This document shows positions 44,403 through 53,415 of a stretch of DNA of 64,000 nucleotides, piece by piece (the stretch's first letter is position 1; each line of letters starts with the position of its first letter). The translations under genes were made by a program, and so were the position numbers. The notes beneath the pieces are model-generated. The model ran no database searches, had not been told where the DNA came from, and worked only from the letters and a program-made list of their open reading frames with translations. The stretch is from NCBI GenBank assembly GCA_015056145.1, contig SVGY01000002.1, positions 62,001 to 126,000 on the forward strand, written 5' to 3'. This DNA comes from Clostridiales bacterium (GTDB lineage Bacteria > Bacillota > Clostridia > Christensenellales > Aristaeellaceae).

Positions 44403-45491
44403 ATGATCGAGCTTTCTAACGAAACCGGGACGTTTACCGTCACGGACGATGGCGAACTTGTCCGGTTCAGCGCACCGGATGCTGATTCAGACTGCTTTCT
44501 GTCCTTTCCTGGCCCTGCCCGCAAACTGAACCTCTATCAGCTGAACATTCCGGAGGGCGTTCGCATCTTGCCCGAAAATGCTTTCCGGGGCTGCCATATC
44601 GACCATCTCGTCCTGCCGGATTCGCTGGAGCTTCTGGGCAGCGGAAAGGGCGGGGCTTTTTCACGATGCCAACTGGGCAGTATCACATTGCCGGAATCCA
44701 CAACCCTCGGGCCCCAATGCTTTTCCGGAAGTTATCTGAAGAAAATCAACATTTCTTACGATGCTTCCCCTGAATTGTTTCACCAGCTGGCCCATGCCCT
44801 GCGTTTCACCTTTTTCTGGCACGGTTCAGACCTCATGAAAGACTGGCCCGAGCAGTACGTCAACGAATACAAAGGCTGTAAATCCGGGAAAGAATTGACG
44901 GCGCTTTCCAATTCCAGCGGAACATTTATGGTTGATTCCGACGGTGTGCTGATGGACTTTATCCCCGCCGGGAGTAACCTTGCCCAAAGTGACAATGAAA
45001 AAGCTCTCGTCTGCCTTCATATTCCCGATGGCGTGTGTGCCATTCCCCAGAAAATGTTTTACAGTTATTCCATTTCAGAAAGCATCACCTTTCCCGCATC
45101 ACTGAAATACATCGGCACAGGAGACGATTTTTTCGGCGCCTTTGCCGGATGCACGCTGCCCGATCTGGTTTTGCCGGAGAACCTTGAATTGTTTGGATGC
45201 TTTGCATTCGGAGCCTGTACCATCCGTTCCCTGACAATCCCCGGGAGCATTAAGGATAGCCTGCTGCACATCGGCGTACGCCAGTTTAAAGATTGCAAAA
45301 TCGACGAAATACGCATTCCCGCAGAGTACCGCTCCCTTTATGAAAAAGAGCTGCCCTCCTATCCATACATGACCTTTACCGAAACCACAGGGAATCACGG
45401 GGAGAAATTCTGCTGTATCCGAAGCAACATGGCTCCTCTTGGCTGGGGCAACGAGGTACTCAACATTCTGTATTCCATCGTGAACCGGTGA
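44403..45491 (+). CDS. BspA-type leucine-rich-repeat protein
   Basis: 362 residues. It contains two similar halves, each with LRR_5-type repeats (INIPEGVRILPENAFRGC, LVLPDSLELLG, SITLPES; then LHIPDGVCAIPQKMF, ITFPASLKYIG, LVLPENLELFGCFAFGAC, LTIPGSI). The halves begin at about residues 1 and 165 with a matching SNETGTFTV/SNSSGTFMV start, so the gene arose by internal duplication. It has no signal peptide or anchor, unlike most BspA proteins, so it is probably intracellular. GC is lower than in neighbouring genes. It could mediate protein contacts; the function is unknown. Confidence 0.85.
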   Translation: MIELSNETGTFTVTDDGELVRFSAPDADSDCFLSFPGPARKLNLYQLNIPEGVRILPENAFRGCHIDHLVLPDSLELLGSGKGGAFSRCQLGSITLPESTTLGPQCFSGSYLKKINISYDASPELFHQLAHALRFTFFWHGSDLMKDWPEQYVNEYKGCKSGKELTALSNSSGTFMVDSDGVLMDFIPAGSNLAQSDNEKALVCLHIPDGVCAIPQKMFYSYSISESITFPASLKYIGTGDDFFGAFAGCTLPDLVLPENLELFGCFAFGACTIRSLTIPGSIKDSLLHIGVRQFKDCKIDEIRIPAEYRSLYEKELPSYPYMTFTETTGNHGEKFCCIRSNMAPLGWGNEVLNILYSIVNR

Positions 45492-45521
45492 GCCTTCTTC
45501 CGTATTTTCCTTGTCTTTTCA

Positions 45522-45551
45522 TTGAAAACCCCTCCACGCCTGTGCTACAAT
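45522..45551 (+). promoter_or_regulatory. Promoter of lysA
   Basis: TTGAAA (45522-45527), 18 bases, TACAAT (45546-45551), 38 bases before the ATG. Confidence 0.6.
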
Positions 45552-45589
45552 GAACCCTGTTTGATAAAGCAAGGCTTGGAGGGTTACTT

Positions 45590-46861
45590 ATGCCGAATTT
45601 TTCTCTTGCCCCTGAAGTGTTTCTGAATGCTGCAAAGCAGTTCCATACGCCTTTCCACCTCTACGATGAAAAGGGCATCCGGGAGACCGCCCGCCGCCTG
45701 AAGAAGGCTTTTTCCGGCGTTCCTACCTTTCAGGAATATTTTGCGGTGAAGGCTCTGCCCACTCCCGCCATCCTGCGCATCCTCAAGGAAGAGGGCTGCG
45801 GCGTGGACTGCGCCAGCACTGCCGAGCTGATGCTGGCCAAAGCCTGCGGGTTTGAAGGCAGCGATATCATGTTTTCCGCCAACGACGTGCCTCCGGAGGA
45901 ATTCCAGCTGGCCCGCCAGATGAACGCCTTCATCAACCTGGACGATATTACTCATGTCGAAACCCTGAATCAGAATGGCGGCATTCCCGAGGAAATCTGC
46001 CTGCGCTACAACCCCGGCAGCTATTTTTCCATTGCCGGCGCCATCATGGGTGAACCTGAAGAAGCCAAATACGGCATGACCCGTCCCCAGCTTACTCAGG
46101 CCCTCCTCCGCCTCAAGGAACTGGGCGCAAAACGCTTCGGCCTGCACTCCTTCGTATCCTCCAACACCACCGATCCCAACTATTACCCCGCCCTTGCCAA
46201 GCTGCTGTTTGAAACCGGCGTGGAACTGATGGGCGAAACCGGCCTCACTCTCAGCTTTGTAAACCTCTCCGGCGGCATCGGCATTCCCTACCGTCCCGAT
46301 GCTTCCGGCGCTGATATTGAGCTCATCGGTTCCGGTGTGGCCCGGGAGTACCACAAGGCATTTACCGAGCGCGGCATCGAAGGGGTCGCCATCAAGACGG
46401 AGCTGGGCCGCTACATGACCGGCCCTCACGGCTGGCTGGTAACCACCATCATCCACGAAAAGAAGATCTACCGCCATTATCTGGGCGTGGATGCCTCTGC
46501 CTGCGACCTGATGCGTCCTGCCATGTACGGCGCATACCATCACATCACCATCCCCGCCCGCATCGATCTGCCCGCCACTCATCTGGTGGATGTCACCGGC
46601 AGCCTCTGCGAAAACAACGACAAGTTCGCCATCAACCGCCTGCTGCCCGAAACCGAGATTGGCGACGTGCTGGTGATTCACGATACAGGCGCCCACGGCC
46701 TCAGCATGGGCTATAATTACAACGGCAAGCTGCGCTGCAAGGAAGTGCTCTACAAGGAAGACGGCACCTTCCAGCTCATCCGCCGTGCAGAAACCGTCCG
46801 GGATTACTTTGCCACCCTGGACATCGACCCCGATTACGGCGCACTGCTGAGCCAGGAATAA
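45590..46861 (+). CDS. lysA: Diaminopimelate decarboxylase
   Basis: 423 residues, usual length. A PLP enzyme making lysine from meso-diaminopimelate. Features are the PLP lysine in YFAVKALPTP near residue 54, GVDCASTAE near 75, the glycine-rich FVNLSGGIGIPY near 225 and the substrate motif GSLCENNDKFA near 345 (CExxD). Related PLP decarboxylases for polyamines lack parts of this combination, so LysA is the best call. The ribosome site (TTGGAGGG) fits the ATG. asd and dapA of the same pathway lie 15 kb further on; dapB and later steps are not in the window. Confidence 0.9.
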   Translation: MPNFSLAPEVFLNAAKQFHTPFHLYDEKGIRETARRLKKAFSGVPTFQEYFAVKALPTPAILRILKEEGCGVDCASTAELMLAKACGFEGSDIMFSANDVPPEEFQLARQMNAFINLDDITHVETLNQNGGIPEEICLRYNPGSYFSIAGAIMGEPEEAKYGMTRPQLTQALLRLKELGAKRFGLHSFVSSNTTDPNYYPALAKLLFETGVELMGETGLTLSFVNLSGGIGIPYRPDASGADIELIGSGVAREYHKAFTERGIEGVAIKTELGRYMTGPHGWLVTTIIHEKKIYRHYLGVDASACDLMRPAMYGAYHHITIPARIDLPATHLVDVTGSLCENNDKFAINRLLPETEIGDVLVIHDTGAHGLSMGYNYNGKLRCKEVLYKEDGTFQLIRRAETVRDYFATLDIDPDYGALLSQE

Positions 46862-46961
46862 GCTCCGCTGGCTTTTTTACCCGGGGTATGGTATGATGTA
46901 GACGGAAGCCTTTCCCGAAAAATGCGCTTCCTGACGGACTGAAATCAGCCTTACGCTGCCT

Positions 46962-46994
46962 AAACGCCGGATGCAGTTCGCTGCCCGGCGTTTT
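46962..46994 (+). terminator. Terminator after lysA
   Basis: AAACGCCGG pairs with CCGGCGTTT around an inner CAG-TTCG-CTG stem and ends in TTTT. It lies 100 bases past the stop and just before the next gene's ribosome site. Confidence 0.7.
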
Positions 46995-47022
46995 GTCCAT
47001 TTATAGAAAAAGGAGCTTCATC

Positions 47023-47814
47023 ATGCGAAAACGCTCATTTCTCTCAATTCTTTCACTTGTCCTCTGCCTGATGCTCTCTTTGCCTGCCCTTGCAGAGGTG
47101 ACCATCACCTTCCTGGATGAGGACGACGATTCCTCCGTTTCCCAGAACCAGACCACTCTGCCCGATTCATCTGCCTCTTCCGGAGCAAGGGAAGCCTTCA
47201 TCGAAGATATTATCGCCCTTGGCCAGAAGGAATACGAGCATACCAACGGCCGTGCCCAGGAGGCGCAGTACTCCAGCAGCATTTTCATCTGCAAAAACTT
47301 CACCGTATACCTTTTCCGTCAGAATGCGGAAAAGTACCGCATGGCGGAATATCCTGACGTTGCCCTGAAAATCCCTGACAACCTGCCCAAGGATCAGTGC
47401 ACGGATTTTTCCTACGGCATCGTGTGGAAGGATATCCCCGCCTCCGAGGGCAATCCTTTCGAGGTGGCTGCGCAGTTTATTTACGACCCCAACCTGAGCA
47501 AGGAAGAAAACCGTGAAAATGCCCGGGAATTTATGAAAAACGTTCAAAAAGGCGACTATTTCCAGATGTCCGCCAAGTACTATTATGGTACCGGCGCACA
47601 CAGCCTGATCTTTATCGCCGATTACGACCCGGAAACCGGCACCGTCCGCTGGATGGACAGCAACATGAAGGGTGAAAAGCGCAACGGCATCCGCTACGCC
47701 TATGTACAGTTTGATGCTGTGAAGGACATCGACTGGTTTGTGGATGCCTTCTGCCAGAAAAACCGGGGCGCTACCCTCTACCGTCTCCGGGACGATATCA
47801 TTTACGCTGACTGA
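47023..47814 (+). CDS. Secreted protein, possible papain-fold cysteine peptidase/amidase
   Basis: 263 residues. The ATG at 47023 has AAAGGAGC upstream and opens a clean signal peptide (MRKRSFLSILSLVLCLMLSLPALAE, cut near residue 23 or 24). A Ser/Asp-rich linker precedes the domain. Cys126 in DQCTDF, His193 in GAHSLIF and Asp212 in WMDSN follow the spacing and local sequence of Cys-His-Asp enzymes of the NlpC/P60-CHAP type, which cut peptidoglycan peptides. This is inference, and I cannot name the family. It starts after the lysA terminator and precedes the phosphoglycerate mutase gene by 34 bases. Confidence 0.65.
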   Translation: MRKRSFLSILSLVLCLMLSLPALAEVTITFLDEDDDSSVSQNQTTLPDSSASSGAREAFIEDIIALGQKEYEHTNGRAQEAQYSSSIFICKNFTVYLFRQNAEKYRMAEYPDVALKIPDNLPKDQCTDFSYGIVWKDIPASEGNPFEVAAQFIYDPNLSKEENRENAREFMKNVQKGDYFQMSAKYYYGTGAHSLIFIADYDPETGTVRWMDSNMKGEKRNGIRYAYVQFDAVKDIDWFVDAFCQKNRGATLYRLRDDIIYAD

Positions 47815-47848
47815 TCTGACCAAATCAAACTCCGAAAGGATGATCCCT

Positions 47849-49132
47849 GTGAAATATGTACTGGTTATCGGCGACGGCATGGCAGATACCGGCCTTGGCG
47901 CACTTGCCGGAAAAACCCCTCTGGAAGCCCTTGCTCTTAACTCTTTTGACCGTGTGGCAGGTTGCTTTGCAGGCCGTGCTCTGACGGTGCCCCACGGCCT
48001 GCCCGCCGGCAGCGATACTGCTATCCTCAGCATTTTCGGCTACGATCCCCGCAAGTACTACACCGGCCGCAGCGTGCTGGAGGCCGCAGGTATGGGCGTT
48101 ACTGTGCCCCGTGGCTGCGTCAGCTTCCGGGTCAATCTGTGCGCTGTCACCCCCGGGGACGACGGACAGCTGGTAATCCACAGCCACAACGGCGGCAATA
48201 TCCACGGCGTGGAAGCCACCACCCTTATGAACGACCTGCTGGCTGACCCGGAATTTGCCGCTCTGATGAATTCCTCCGGTCTCAGCATCACCGTGACGGA
48301 CACCTTCCGTCATGTGGGCATTATGCGCACCGAAGCCAGCGACCTGGCCGCCGTGCGCCTGACGGAGCCCCACAATGTGCTGGAACAGGTTATCGACCCC
48401 TATCTCCCCCACATGGAGCGGGATACGGACGACGCCTGCGCAAAGAAGCTCTGCGAAGATGTAAAGGCCCTGATGCTGCGCAGCTACGAAGTACTCAAGG
48501 ATCACCCCGTCAATCAGAAGCGCATCAGCGAAGGCAAGCTTCCTGCTGATATGATCTGGCCCTGGGGTGCAGCCACCGCCATGGAACTGCCGGAATTCAA
48601 GGAAAAATACGGCCATTACGGTTCCGTTATCAGCGCAGTGCCGCTGGTTTGGGGCATTGCTGGCCTTGCCGGATTGAAGACCCCCAAAGTGGAAGGCGCC
48701 AACGGCGACTTGGACACCAACTACGAGGGCAAGGTAGCCTGTGCCCTGGAAGCCTTGGCCAACGGCGATGATTTTGTGGCTGTCCATGTGGAAGCCCCCG
48801 ACGAAATGGCCCACGCAGGCGATCTGGGCAAGAAGCTGGAAGCCATCCAGAATGTAGAATACCGTGTGGTGGGCCCCATCCTGGATCAATTGACCATGCG
48901 GGGAGAATCCTTCCGCCTGTTGCTTCTCAGCGATCACCCCACCCTGCTTACCACCCGCACTCACGACGGCTCCCCCGTGCCCTACGCCATCTATGACAGC
49001 CGCACCGTAAAAGCCGCCCTGGAAAAGGATGGCAAAGTGCCCCTGCGCAAATTCTGCGAAAAGGAAATGGAATGCGAACCCGTGCTGATGGACGGCACCG
49101 ACCTTATGAAAATTCTCTTTGAACAAATCTGA
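47849..49132 (+). CDS. 2,3-bisphosphoglycerate-independent phosphoglycerate mutase, archaeal (ApgM) type
   Basis: 427 residues. It interconverts 3- and 2-phosphoglycerate with two metal ions. VIGDGMADTG at the start, the LPAGSDTAILSIFGYDP segment with the catalytic Ser near residue 52, and the C-terminal LLLLSDHPT and TRTHDGSPVPY metal motifs match the ApgM/alkaline-phosphatase fold family, not the usual bacterial GpmI of about 510 residues. The start is GTG at 47849, with AAAGGA nine bases before it; an ATG at 47840 overlaps that site. It may be the main or a second mutase. Confidence 0.9.
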   Translation: MKYVLVIGDGMADTGLGALAGKTPLEALALNSFDRVAGCFAGRALTVPHGLPAGSDTAILSIFGYDPRKYYTGRSVLEAAGMGVTVPRGCVSFRVNLCAVTPGDDGQLVIHSHNGGNIHGVEATTLMNDLLADPEFAALMNSSGLSITVTDTFRHVGIMRTEASDLAAVRLTEPHNVLEQVIDPYLPHMERDTDDACAKKLCEDVKALMLRSYEVLKDHPVNQKRISEGKLPADMIWPWGAATAMELPEFKEKYGHYGSVISAVPLVWGIAGLAGLKTPKVEGANGDLDTNYEGKVACALEALANGDDFVAVHVEAPDEMAHAGDLGKKLEAIQNVEYRVVGPILDQLTMRGESFRLLLLSDHPTLLTTRTHDGSPVPYAIYDSRTVKAALEKDGKVPLRKFCEKEMECEPVLMDGTDLMKILFEQI

Positions 49133-49138
49133 CAAAAT

Positions 49139-49178
49139 GCAGCGCAGAGCGTCCCGGCGCTTTCCTGCGCTGCTTTTC
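49139..49178 (+). terminator. Terminator after the phosphoglycerate mutase gene
   Basis: GCAGCGCAG pairs with CTGCGCTGC and is followed by TTTTCTG, six bases after the stop. Confidence 0.85.
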
Positions 49179-49210
49179 TGCAAGGGATTGATACGAAAGG
49201 GCGTGTACCT

Positions 49211-50062
49211 ATGATTCATGTGGAAAACCTCAGTTTTTCCTACCGTCGCAAGGAACCGGTTCTTCAAAATATCAGCTTTTCCGTCTCCCAGGGCGAGATC
49301 TTCGGCATCCTTGGACCTTCCGGCGCAGGAAAAAGCACCCTGATGAAGATCCTCATCGGCCTTCTGCCAGATTATAAGGGCAAGGCCATGGTAATGAACC
49401 AGAACTGCAACCGTCTCAAGGGAGACTTCTTCTCCCGTGTAGGCGTAGATTTTGAAGTGCCTGCCCTCTTTGAGCGTTTCACTGCCCGGGAAAATCTGCA
49501 ATTCTTTGCCTCCCTGCACCGCCGCCCCTGCTTCAAGGTAGACGACCTGCTGACCCAGCTGGGACTGATGCAGGCAGAAAAGCAAAAGGTGAGCACTTTT
49601 TCCAAGGGCATGAAGACCCGGCTCAGCTTTGCCCGGGCCGTTATCAACAATCCTGATCTGATCTTCCTGGATGAGCCCACCGACGGCCTGGATCCCACCA
49701 GCGCCGCTTCCATGAAGGGCATCATCAAGGGGCTCCGGCAGCAGGGCAAAACCATCATCCTGACCACCCACAACATGCAGGACGCTACCGACCTGTGCGA
49801 CCGTGTGGCCTTCCTTTCCTCCGGGCAGATCGCAGCCCTGAACACGCCCCGCTCGCTGATTATGGCCCAGGGCGCAGCCAACATTACCTACACTTTTGTA
49901 GATAATGGCGTAGAGCAAACCCGCACAACGCCGCTGAATCGTCTGTCCGAAGACGACGTGCTTTCCTTCCTGGTCAAATCCAACCGCATTACAAGCATCC
50001 ACAGCGACGAGCCCAATCTGGCCAATGTATTCACTGAGGTTACTGGCGGGAGGCTGGAATAA
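49211..50062 (+). CDS. ABC-2-type exporter, ATP-binding subunit
   Basis: 283 residues. Walker A GPSGAGKST near residue 38, the FSKGMKTRLSFARA signature near 133 and Walker B LIFLDEPTDGLDP near 155 are intact. A C-terminal extension of about 70 residues follows, as in drug or lipid exporters of the ABC-2 type. AAAGGGCG stands before the ATG. The stop overlaps the start of the first membrane subunit gene by one base (TAATG), so the three genes form one unit. The exported substrate is unknown. Confidence 0.92.
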   Translation: MIHVENLSFSYRRKEPVLQNISFSVSQGEIFGILGPSGAGKSTLMKILIGLLPDYKGKAMVMNQNCNRLKGDFFSRVGVDFEVPALFERFTARENLQFFASLHRRPCFKVDDLLTQLGLMQAEKQKVSTFSKGMKTRLSFARAVINNPDLIFLDEPTDGLDPTSAASMKGIIKGLRQQGKTIILTTHNMQDATDLCDRVAFLSSGQIAALNTPRSLIMAQGAANITYTFVDNGVEQTRTTPLNRLSEDDVLSFLVKSNRITSIHSDEPNLANVFTEVTGGRLE

Positions 50063-50823
50063 TGAAAAAGCACAGTAAAAACTCCTTCTGGGGGCTCTGG
50101 GGCGCTCAAAACCGGATGGTTGGCCGTCACCGGCTGTTCTGGTTGTTCCCCCTTCTGGCCATCCGTCTGCTGTTGCCAAAGGATTGGCAAAACCCCGCAG
50201 CCGTCCTCCTGGCCATGGTTGTTGCCTGCGAAGCAGGCATTCTCTCCATGAGCATGGCCGTTCACGAAAAAGAAAACCGGCTGATGCCCGCCTTCTACAT
50301 TGCCGGTGTCAAGCCCGGAAAATACTTCCTTTCCAAGCTGCTTTCCGGCATCATTCCCATGCTCCTGACCGGGCTGATCGTCATCTGGTTTTCCGACCCG
50401 GATGTGCTCGTTGTCCGCTTTGGGAAAATCAAGTGGGACACCGTTCTGAACGGTGATACCCAGCGGCTGTTGAAGGTTTCCGCTTCCTCCGCCTGCATGT
50501 ACTTGCTGGCATCTGGCTTTGCCATGGGGCTGGCCTGCTTCTGCTCCACTGTAAGCGGGTACAGCTTTGCAGGCATTGTGCTGCTGGTATTGCTGGCAGG
50601 GCCGGCAGTATGGGATGCTTTCTTCCCCCTGGAGGCAGGCTTCGGTTTCCATCCCGGCGTTATGTTCTACTGGTATCTTCAGCGGCCGGAACTGCTGGCC
50701 CCGCCCCATGAAATATCAAAATACTACCCCCTGGCCGCAGCTGTTTTGCTGCTGATAAGCCTTCTGCTTGGCCTGATCTGCGCAGGCGCCATGATCCGTG
50801 GGAAGGGAGGCCAGCCCGAATGA
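50062..50823 (+). CDS. ABC-2-type exporter, membrane subunit 1
   Basis: 253 residues, about six hydrophobic helices. The first 20 residues (KKHSKNSFWGLWGAQNRMVGRHR) are basic and cytoplasmic. No strong sequence signature is visible; the call rests on the helices and on its place directly after the ATPase gene. Its end overlaps the next gene by four bases (ATGA). Together the two membrane proteins would form the export channel. Confidence 0.82.
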   Translation: MKKHSKNSFWGLWGAQNRMVGRHRLFWLFPLLAIRLLLPKDWQNPAAVLLAMVVACEAGILSMSMAVHEKENRLMPAFYIAGVKPGKYFLSKLLSGIIPMLLTGLIVIWFSDPDVLVVRFGKIKWDTVLNGDTQRLLKVSASSACMYLLASGFAMGLACFCSTVSGYSFAGIVLLVLLAGPAVWDAFFPLEAGFGFHPGVMFYWYLQRPELLAPPHEISKYYPLAAAVLLLISLLLGLICAGAMIRGKGGQPE

Positions 50824-51557
50824 AACGCTTCTTTTCCTTCTTCCGCACTTTCGGCGCACTGCACCGCAGCATCCATTGGTGGGATCTGGCCGTCTTCCTG
50901 GCTGCGCCCGTATTCGGCGTAACCATTCGCTATTTCCTGCCCATCGTGCAAAAGCTCATCATTTTCTTTCCCGATCTCAGGCCCTACCAAAAGGCCCTGG
51001 ACAGCCTGCTGATGATGATCTCAGCCTTCTCGCTGCTGTATCCCTTCGTGCTTTGCGGCGTGGAAGAGCGCATGAACGGCATTGCCCTCAGCCTGACCAT
51101 ATCCCCCCTGCGCAGCAGCGGCTACTTCATCTGCCGCTACCTGATGCCCTGTGTGTATGCAGCCATCTACGCCTTCCTGATGGAGCTGTGCTTCAGCCCC
51201 GTGGAACGCCCTCTGCTCCACACGGTGCTGTGCTGCCTGCTGGCGGCGCCGGTGGCCCTCACAGGCATGCTGGCGGCCCCTGTACTCACCAACGATAAGC
51301 TGGACGGCATTATTCTGCTCAAGTTCACTGTGGTCATCTTTCTGGCGATTCCCTCGCTGCTGGGGCATCTGTTGCCCCTTTTCCTGCAGCCTGTGTTTCT
51401 GCTGTGCCCCGCCTACTGGCTGATGCGCTTCGTCGCCAAGCAGGACTGGCTGATGGCGGTCATGAGCCTCGCCACTGCACTTCTCTGGCTTGGGGGATCT
51501 TACAGCCTGTGGAGCCGTTCCCTTAAGCAGATGCGCTTTGTGGACAGCTGGGAGTAA
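50820..51557 (+). CDS. ABC-2-type exporter, membrane subunit 2
   Basis: 245 residues, about six hydrophobic helices with a GVEERMNGIALSLTISPLRSSGY segment near residue 80, which I recall from fluoroquinolone-type ABC exporter permeases. That resemblance alone does not show drug export. The ATG overlaps the preceding stop, and GGGAGG lies inside the previous gene. The unit ends at the terminator at 51618. Confidence 0.82.
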   Translation: MKRFFSFFRTFGALHRSIHWWDLAVFLAAPVFGVTIRYFLPIVQKLIIFFPDLRPYQKALDSLLMMISAFSLLYPFVLCGVEERMNGIALSLTISPLRSSGYFICRYLMPCVYAAIYAFLMELCFSPVERPLLHTVLCCLLAAPVALTGMLAAPVLTNDKLDGIILLKFTVVIFLAIPSLLGHLLPLFLQPVFLLCPAYWLMRFVAKQDWLMAVMSLATALLWLGGSYSLWSRSLKQMRFVDSWE

Positions 51558-51617
51558 TCCTTTCCCAGGGCAGCACACTTACTGGAAACAATTTTTCTTA
51601 GATAAGCTCCTACCATC

Positions 51618-51662
51618 AAAAAAAGACGGTTGCAGGATGAAGCCCCGGCAACCGTCTTTTTT
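51618..51662. terminator. Bidirectional terminator between the exporter unit and the XRE gene
   Basis: AAAAGACGGTTGC (51621-51633) pairs with GCAACCGTCTTTT (51648-51660), with A-runs on one side and T-runs on the other, so it can stop transcripts from both directions. Confidence 0.9.
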
Positions 51663-51696
51663 GCGTATAGCCGTAAAGTGCACCGTTTTCTTGGGT

Positions 51697-52305
51697 TTAT
51701 TGCCTTTCCACCCTTTTTTTGCACATGCCGGTTTTCCCGCACTCCGGACAGGTGAGCCTGCGTCTGGTAAGGGTATGATAGCCTTTGACATATTGGGCCG
51801 TAGTGGGAACGAACAGGCTTTTGCAATGGGGGCATTCAAAATAGCCTGCATCCGCATCCAACACACAGGCTGCGCCAATGCCCAGCACAGCTGTCACAAC
51901 GGCCAGCACGATCAAAAGGAGCCTTGCCCATACCGGCAGGGGCATCCCTGCTGCCAGCGCCACCAGTGCGCACACCGCAATCACGGTGATGATTCCGCAC
52001 ACAACGGACAACGCCATTTTCTTTTTGTTTTCCTGATTTTGCCTCATCAGTTCCATCATGTTTTCCTCCGCTTTCTGCCGGTATTTTTCCATATCCAGCC
52101 TTTCGCCGGTAAGCAGTTCGTTTACCGTGATGCCCAGCCCTTCGCACAGCGGCAGCATCAGGGACACCTCCGGCAGGCCGCCGCCGCATTCCCACTTGGA
52201 AACAGTCTTATCGCTGATCATCAGTATATCTGCCAGCTGTCGCTGGGTCATGCCCAGGCGTTTTCTTTCCCCGGCGATAAATTGACCGATCTTCCGCTGG
52301 TCCAT
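51697..52305 (-). CDS. XRE-family regulator with membrane helices and C-terminal zinc ribbon
   Basis: 202 residues. Residues about 5-60 are a helix-turn-helix of the Cro/C1 type (MTQRQLADILMISDKTVSKWE). Residues about 95-150 form two hydrophobic helices, and the last 50 carry CPHC...CPEC, a zinc-ribbon-like knuckle pair. Such membrane-linked XRE proteins are usual in clostridia next to transport genes. The ATG at 52305 follows AAAGGGGGA. It is convergent with the ABC exporter unit and might regulate it; there is no direct evidence. Confidence 0.88.
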   Translation of the reverse strand: MDQRKIGQFIAGERKRLGMTQRQLADILMISDKTVSKWECGGGLPEVSLMLPLCEGLGITVNELLTGERLDMEKYRQKAEENMMELMRQNQENKKKMALSVVCGIITVIAVCALVALAAGMPLPVWARLLLIVLAVVTAVLGIGAACVLDADAGYFECPHCKSLFVPTTAQYVKGYHTLTRRRLTCPECGKTGMCKKRVERQ

Positions 52306-52375
52306 GTTTCGTCCCCCTTTCTGTAAACACAATACTGTATGCTGCGTAAAAAGTAAACCTACGAAACGCAGACCT

Positions 52376-52417
52376 CACAAAAAGCCTGCCGCAGGGAGGA
52401 TCATCCCCGGGCAGGCT
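52376..52417 (-). terminator. Terminator of the HAD-IIA gene
   Basis: On the minus strand AGCCTGCC pairs with GGCAGGCT and is followed by TTTTG. It starts about 38 bases after the stop. Confidence 0.75.
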
Positions 52418-52454
52418 GCATTTGTTGCTGTACTGATGGCTGAAGCAAAATCCG

Positions 52455-53255
52455 TCAGCCTACGATATCCCCCACGCCGGGAAGCACATACCGGGGCCGA
52501 TAGGGGAACTTGCGCATTTCTTCCTCCGTGGTGACGCCGCTCAATACCAGCACCGTATCAATGCCGCTTTCCACACCGGCAATGATATCCGTATCCATAC
52601 GGTCGCCAATGATGGCGGCTTCCTCGGTGCTGACCCCGAGACGGCGCAGGCCGTGGCGCATCATCAGGGGATTGGGCTTGCCAAGGTAATAGGCGTTGCG
52701 CCCGGTAGCCAGCTCCACAGGAGCCATCAGCGCCTTGCAGGCAGGGGCAATGCCGTTTTCAATGGGGCCGGTCAGGTCCGGATTGGTACCGATAAGCTTC
52801 GCACCTGCCCGCACCAGTTGTACCGCACGTTCGATCTTTTCGTAGTTGTAGCTGTGGGTCTCGCCCAGCACTACATAGTCGGGGTTGATCTCGTTCATGG
52901 TAAAGCCTGCATCGTACAGGGCGCCGATAAGGCCGGGCTCGCCAATGACGTACAGACTGCCGCCGGGGCTCTGGCTCTTGAGGAAGGCGGCTGTGCTCAT
53001 GGCGCTGGTGTAGAAGTGGCTCTCATCCACATCCAGGCCGAGTCGTGCCAGCTTCTGCTGCAATTCCCGGGGAGCACGCTCGCTGGAGTTGGTCAGAAAG
53101 AGAAACTTCTTGTCGTTTTCCTTCAAAAAATTTACAAACTTATCCACGCCGGGCAAAAGTTTGTTGCCGTGGTAGATTACGCCGTCCATATCAATAATAT
53201 AGCCCTTCTTTGACCGGAGGGCTTCCATGGTATACTGCCTGTCAGTGGTGCTCAT
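52455..53255 (-). CDS. HAD-IIA family phosphatase (NagD/AraL-like)
   Basis: 266 residues. Motif I is YIIDMDGVIYHG near residue 19, motif II LFLTNSSERA near 52, the Lys of motif III is in YYLGKPNPLM near 192, and motif IV is IGDRMDTDI near 215. The C2-type cap between motifs II and III is present. These enzymes dephosphorylate small metabolites such as sugar phosphates or p-nitrophenyl phosphate; the true substrate is unknown. The ATG follows AGAGGAG. It is monocistronic on the minus strand, divergent from the next gene. Confidence 0.92.
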   Translation of the reverse strand: MSTTDRQYTMEALRSKKGYIIDMDGVIYHGNKLLPGVDKFVNFLKENDKKFLFLTNSSERAPRELQQKLARLGLDVDESHFYTSAMSTAAFLKSQSPGGSLYVIGEPGLIGALYDAGFTMNEINPDYVVLGETHSYNYEKIERAVQLVRAGAKLIGTNPDLTGPIENGIAPACKALMAPVELATGRNAYYLGKPNPLMMRHGLRRLGVSTEEAAIIGDRMDTDIIAGVESGIDTVLVLSGVTTEEEMRKFPYRPRYVLPGVGDIVG

Positions 53256-53365
53256 CAGTTCTTCTCCTCTCAGGCTGAACGCCTTGTATCACTTACAGTA
53301 TATCATCCCGGGCCGGTATTGGCAATCGTCCGGACGTATTTCCCTTTTCCATTGCATACAAAGTG

Positions 53366-53374
53366 TGATATAAT
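53366..53374 (+). promoter_or_regulatory. Extended -10 promoter of the acidic tail-anchored protein gene
   Basis: TG-A-TATAAT, 41 bases before the ATG. A clear -35 is not seen. Confidence 0.55.
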
Positions 53375-53415
53375 GTCAAATGGATTCGACTGGTTATGAT
53401 TTTTGGAGGTTATCC

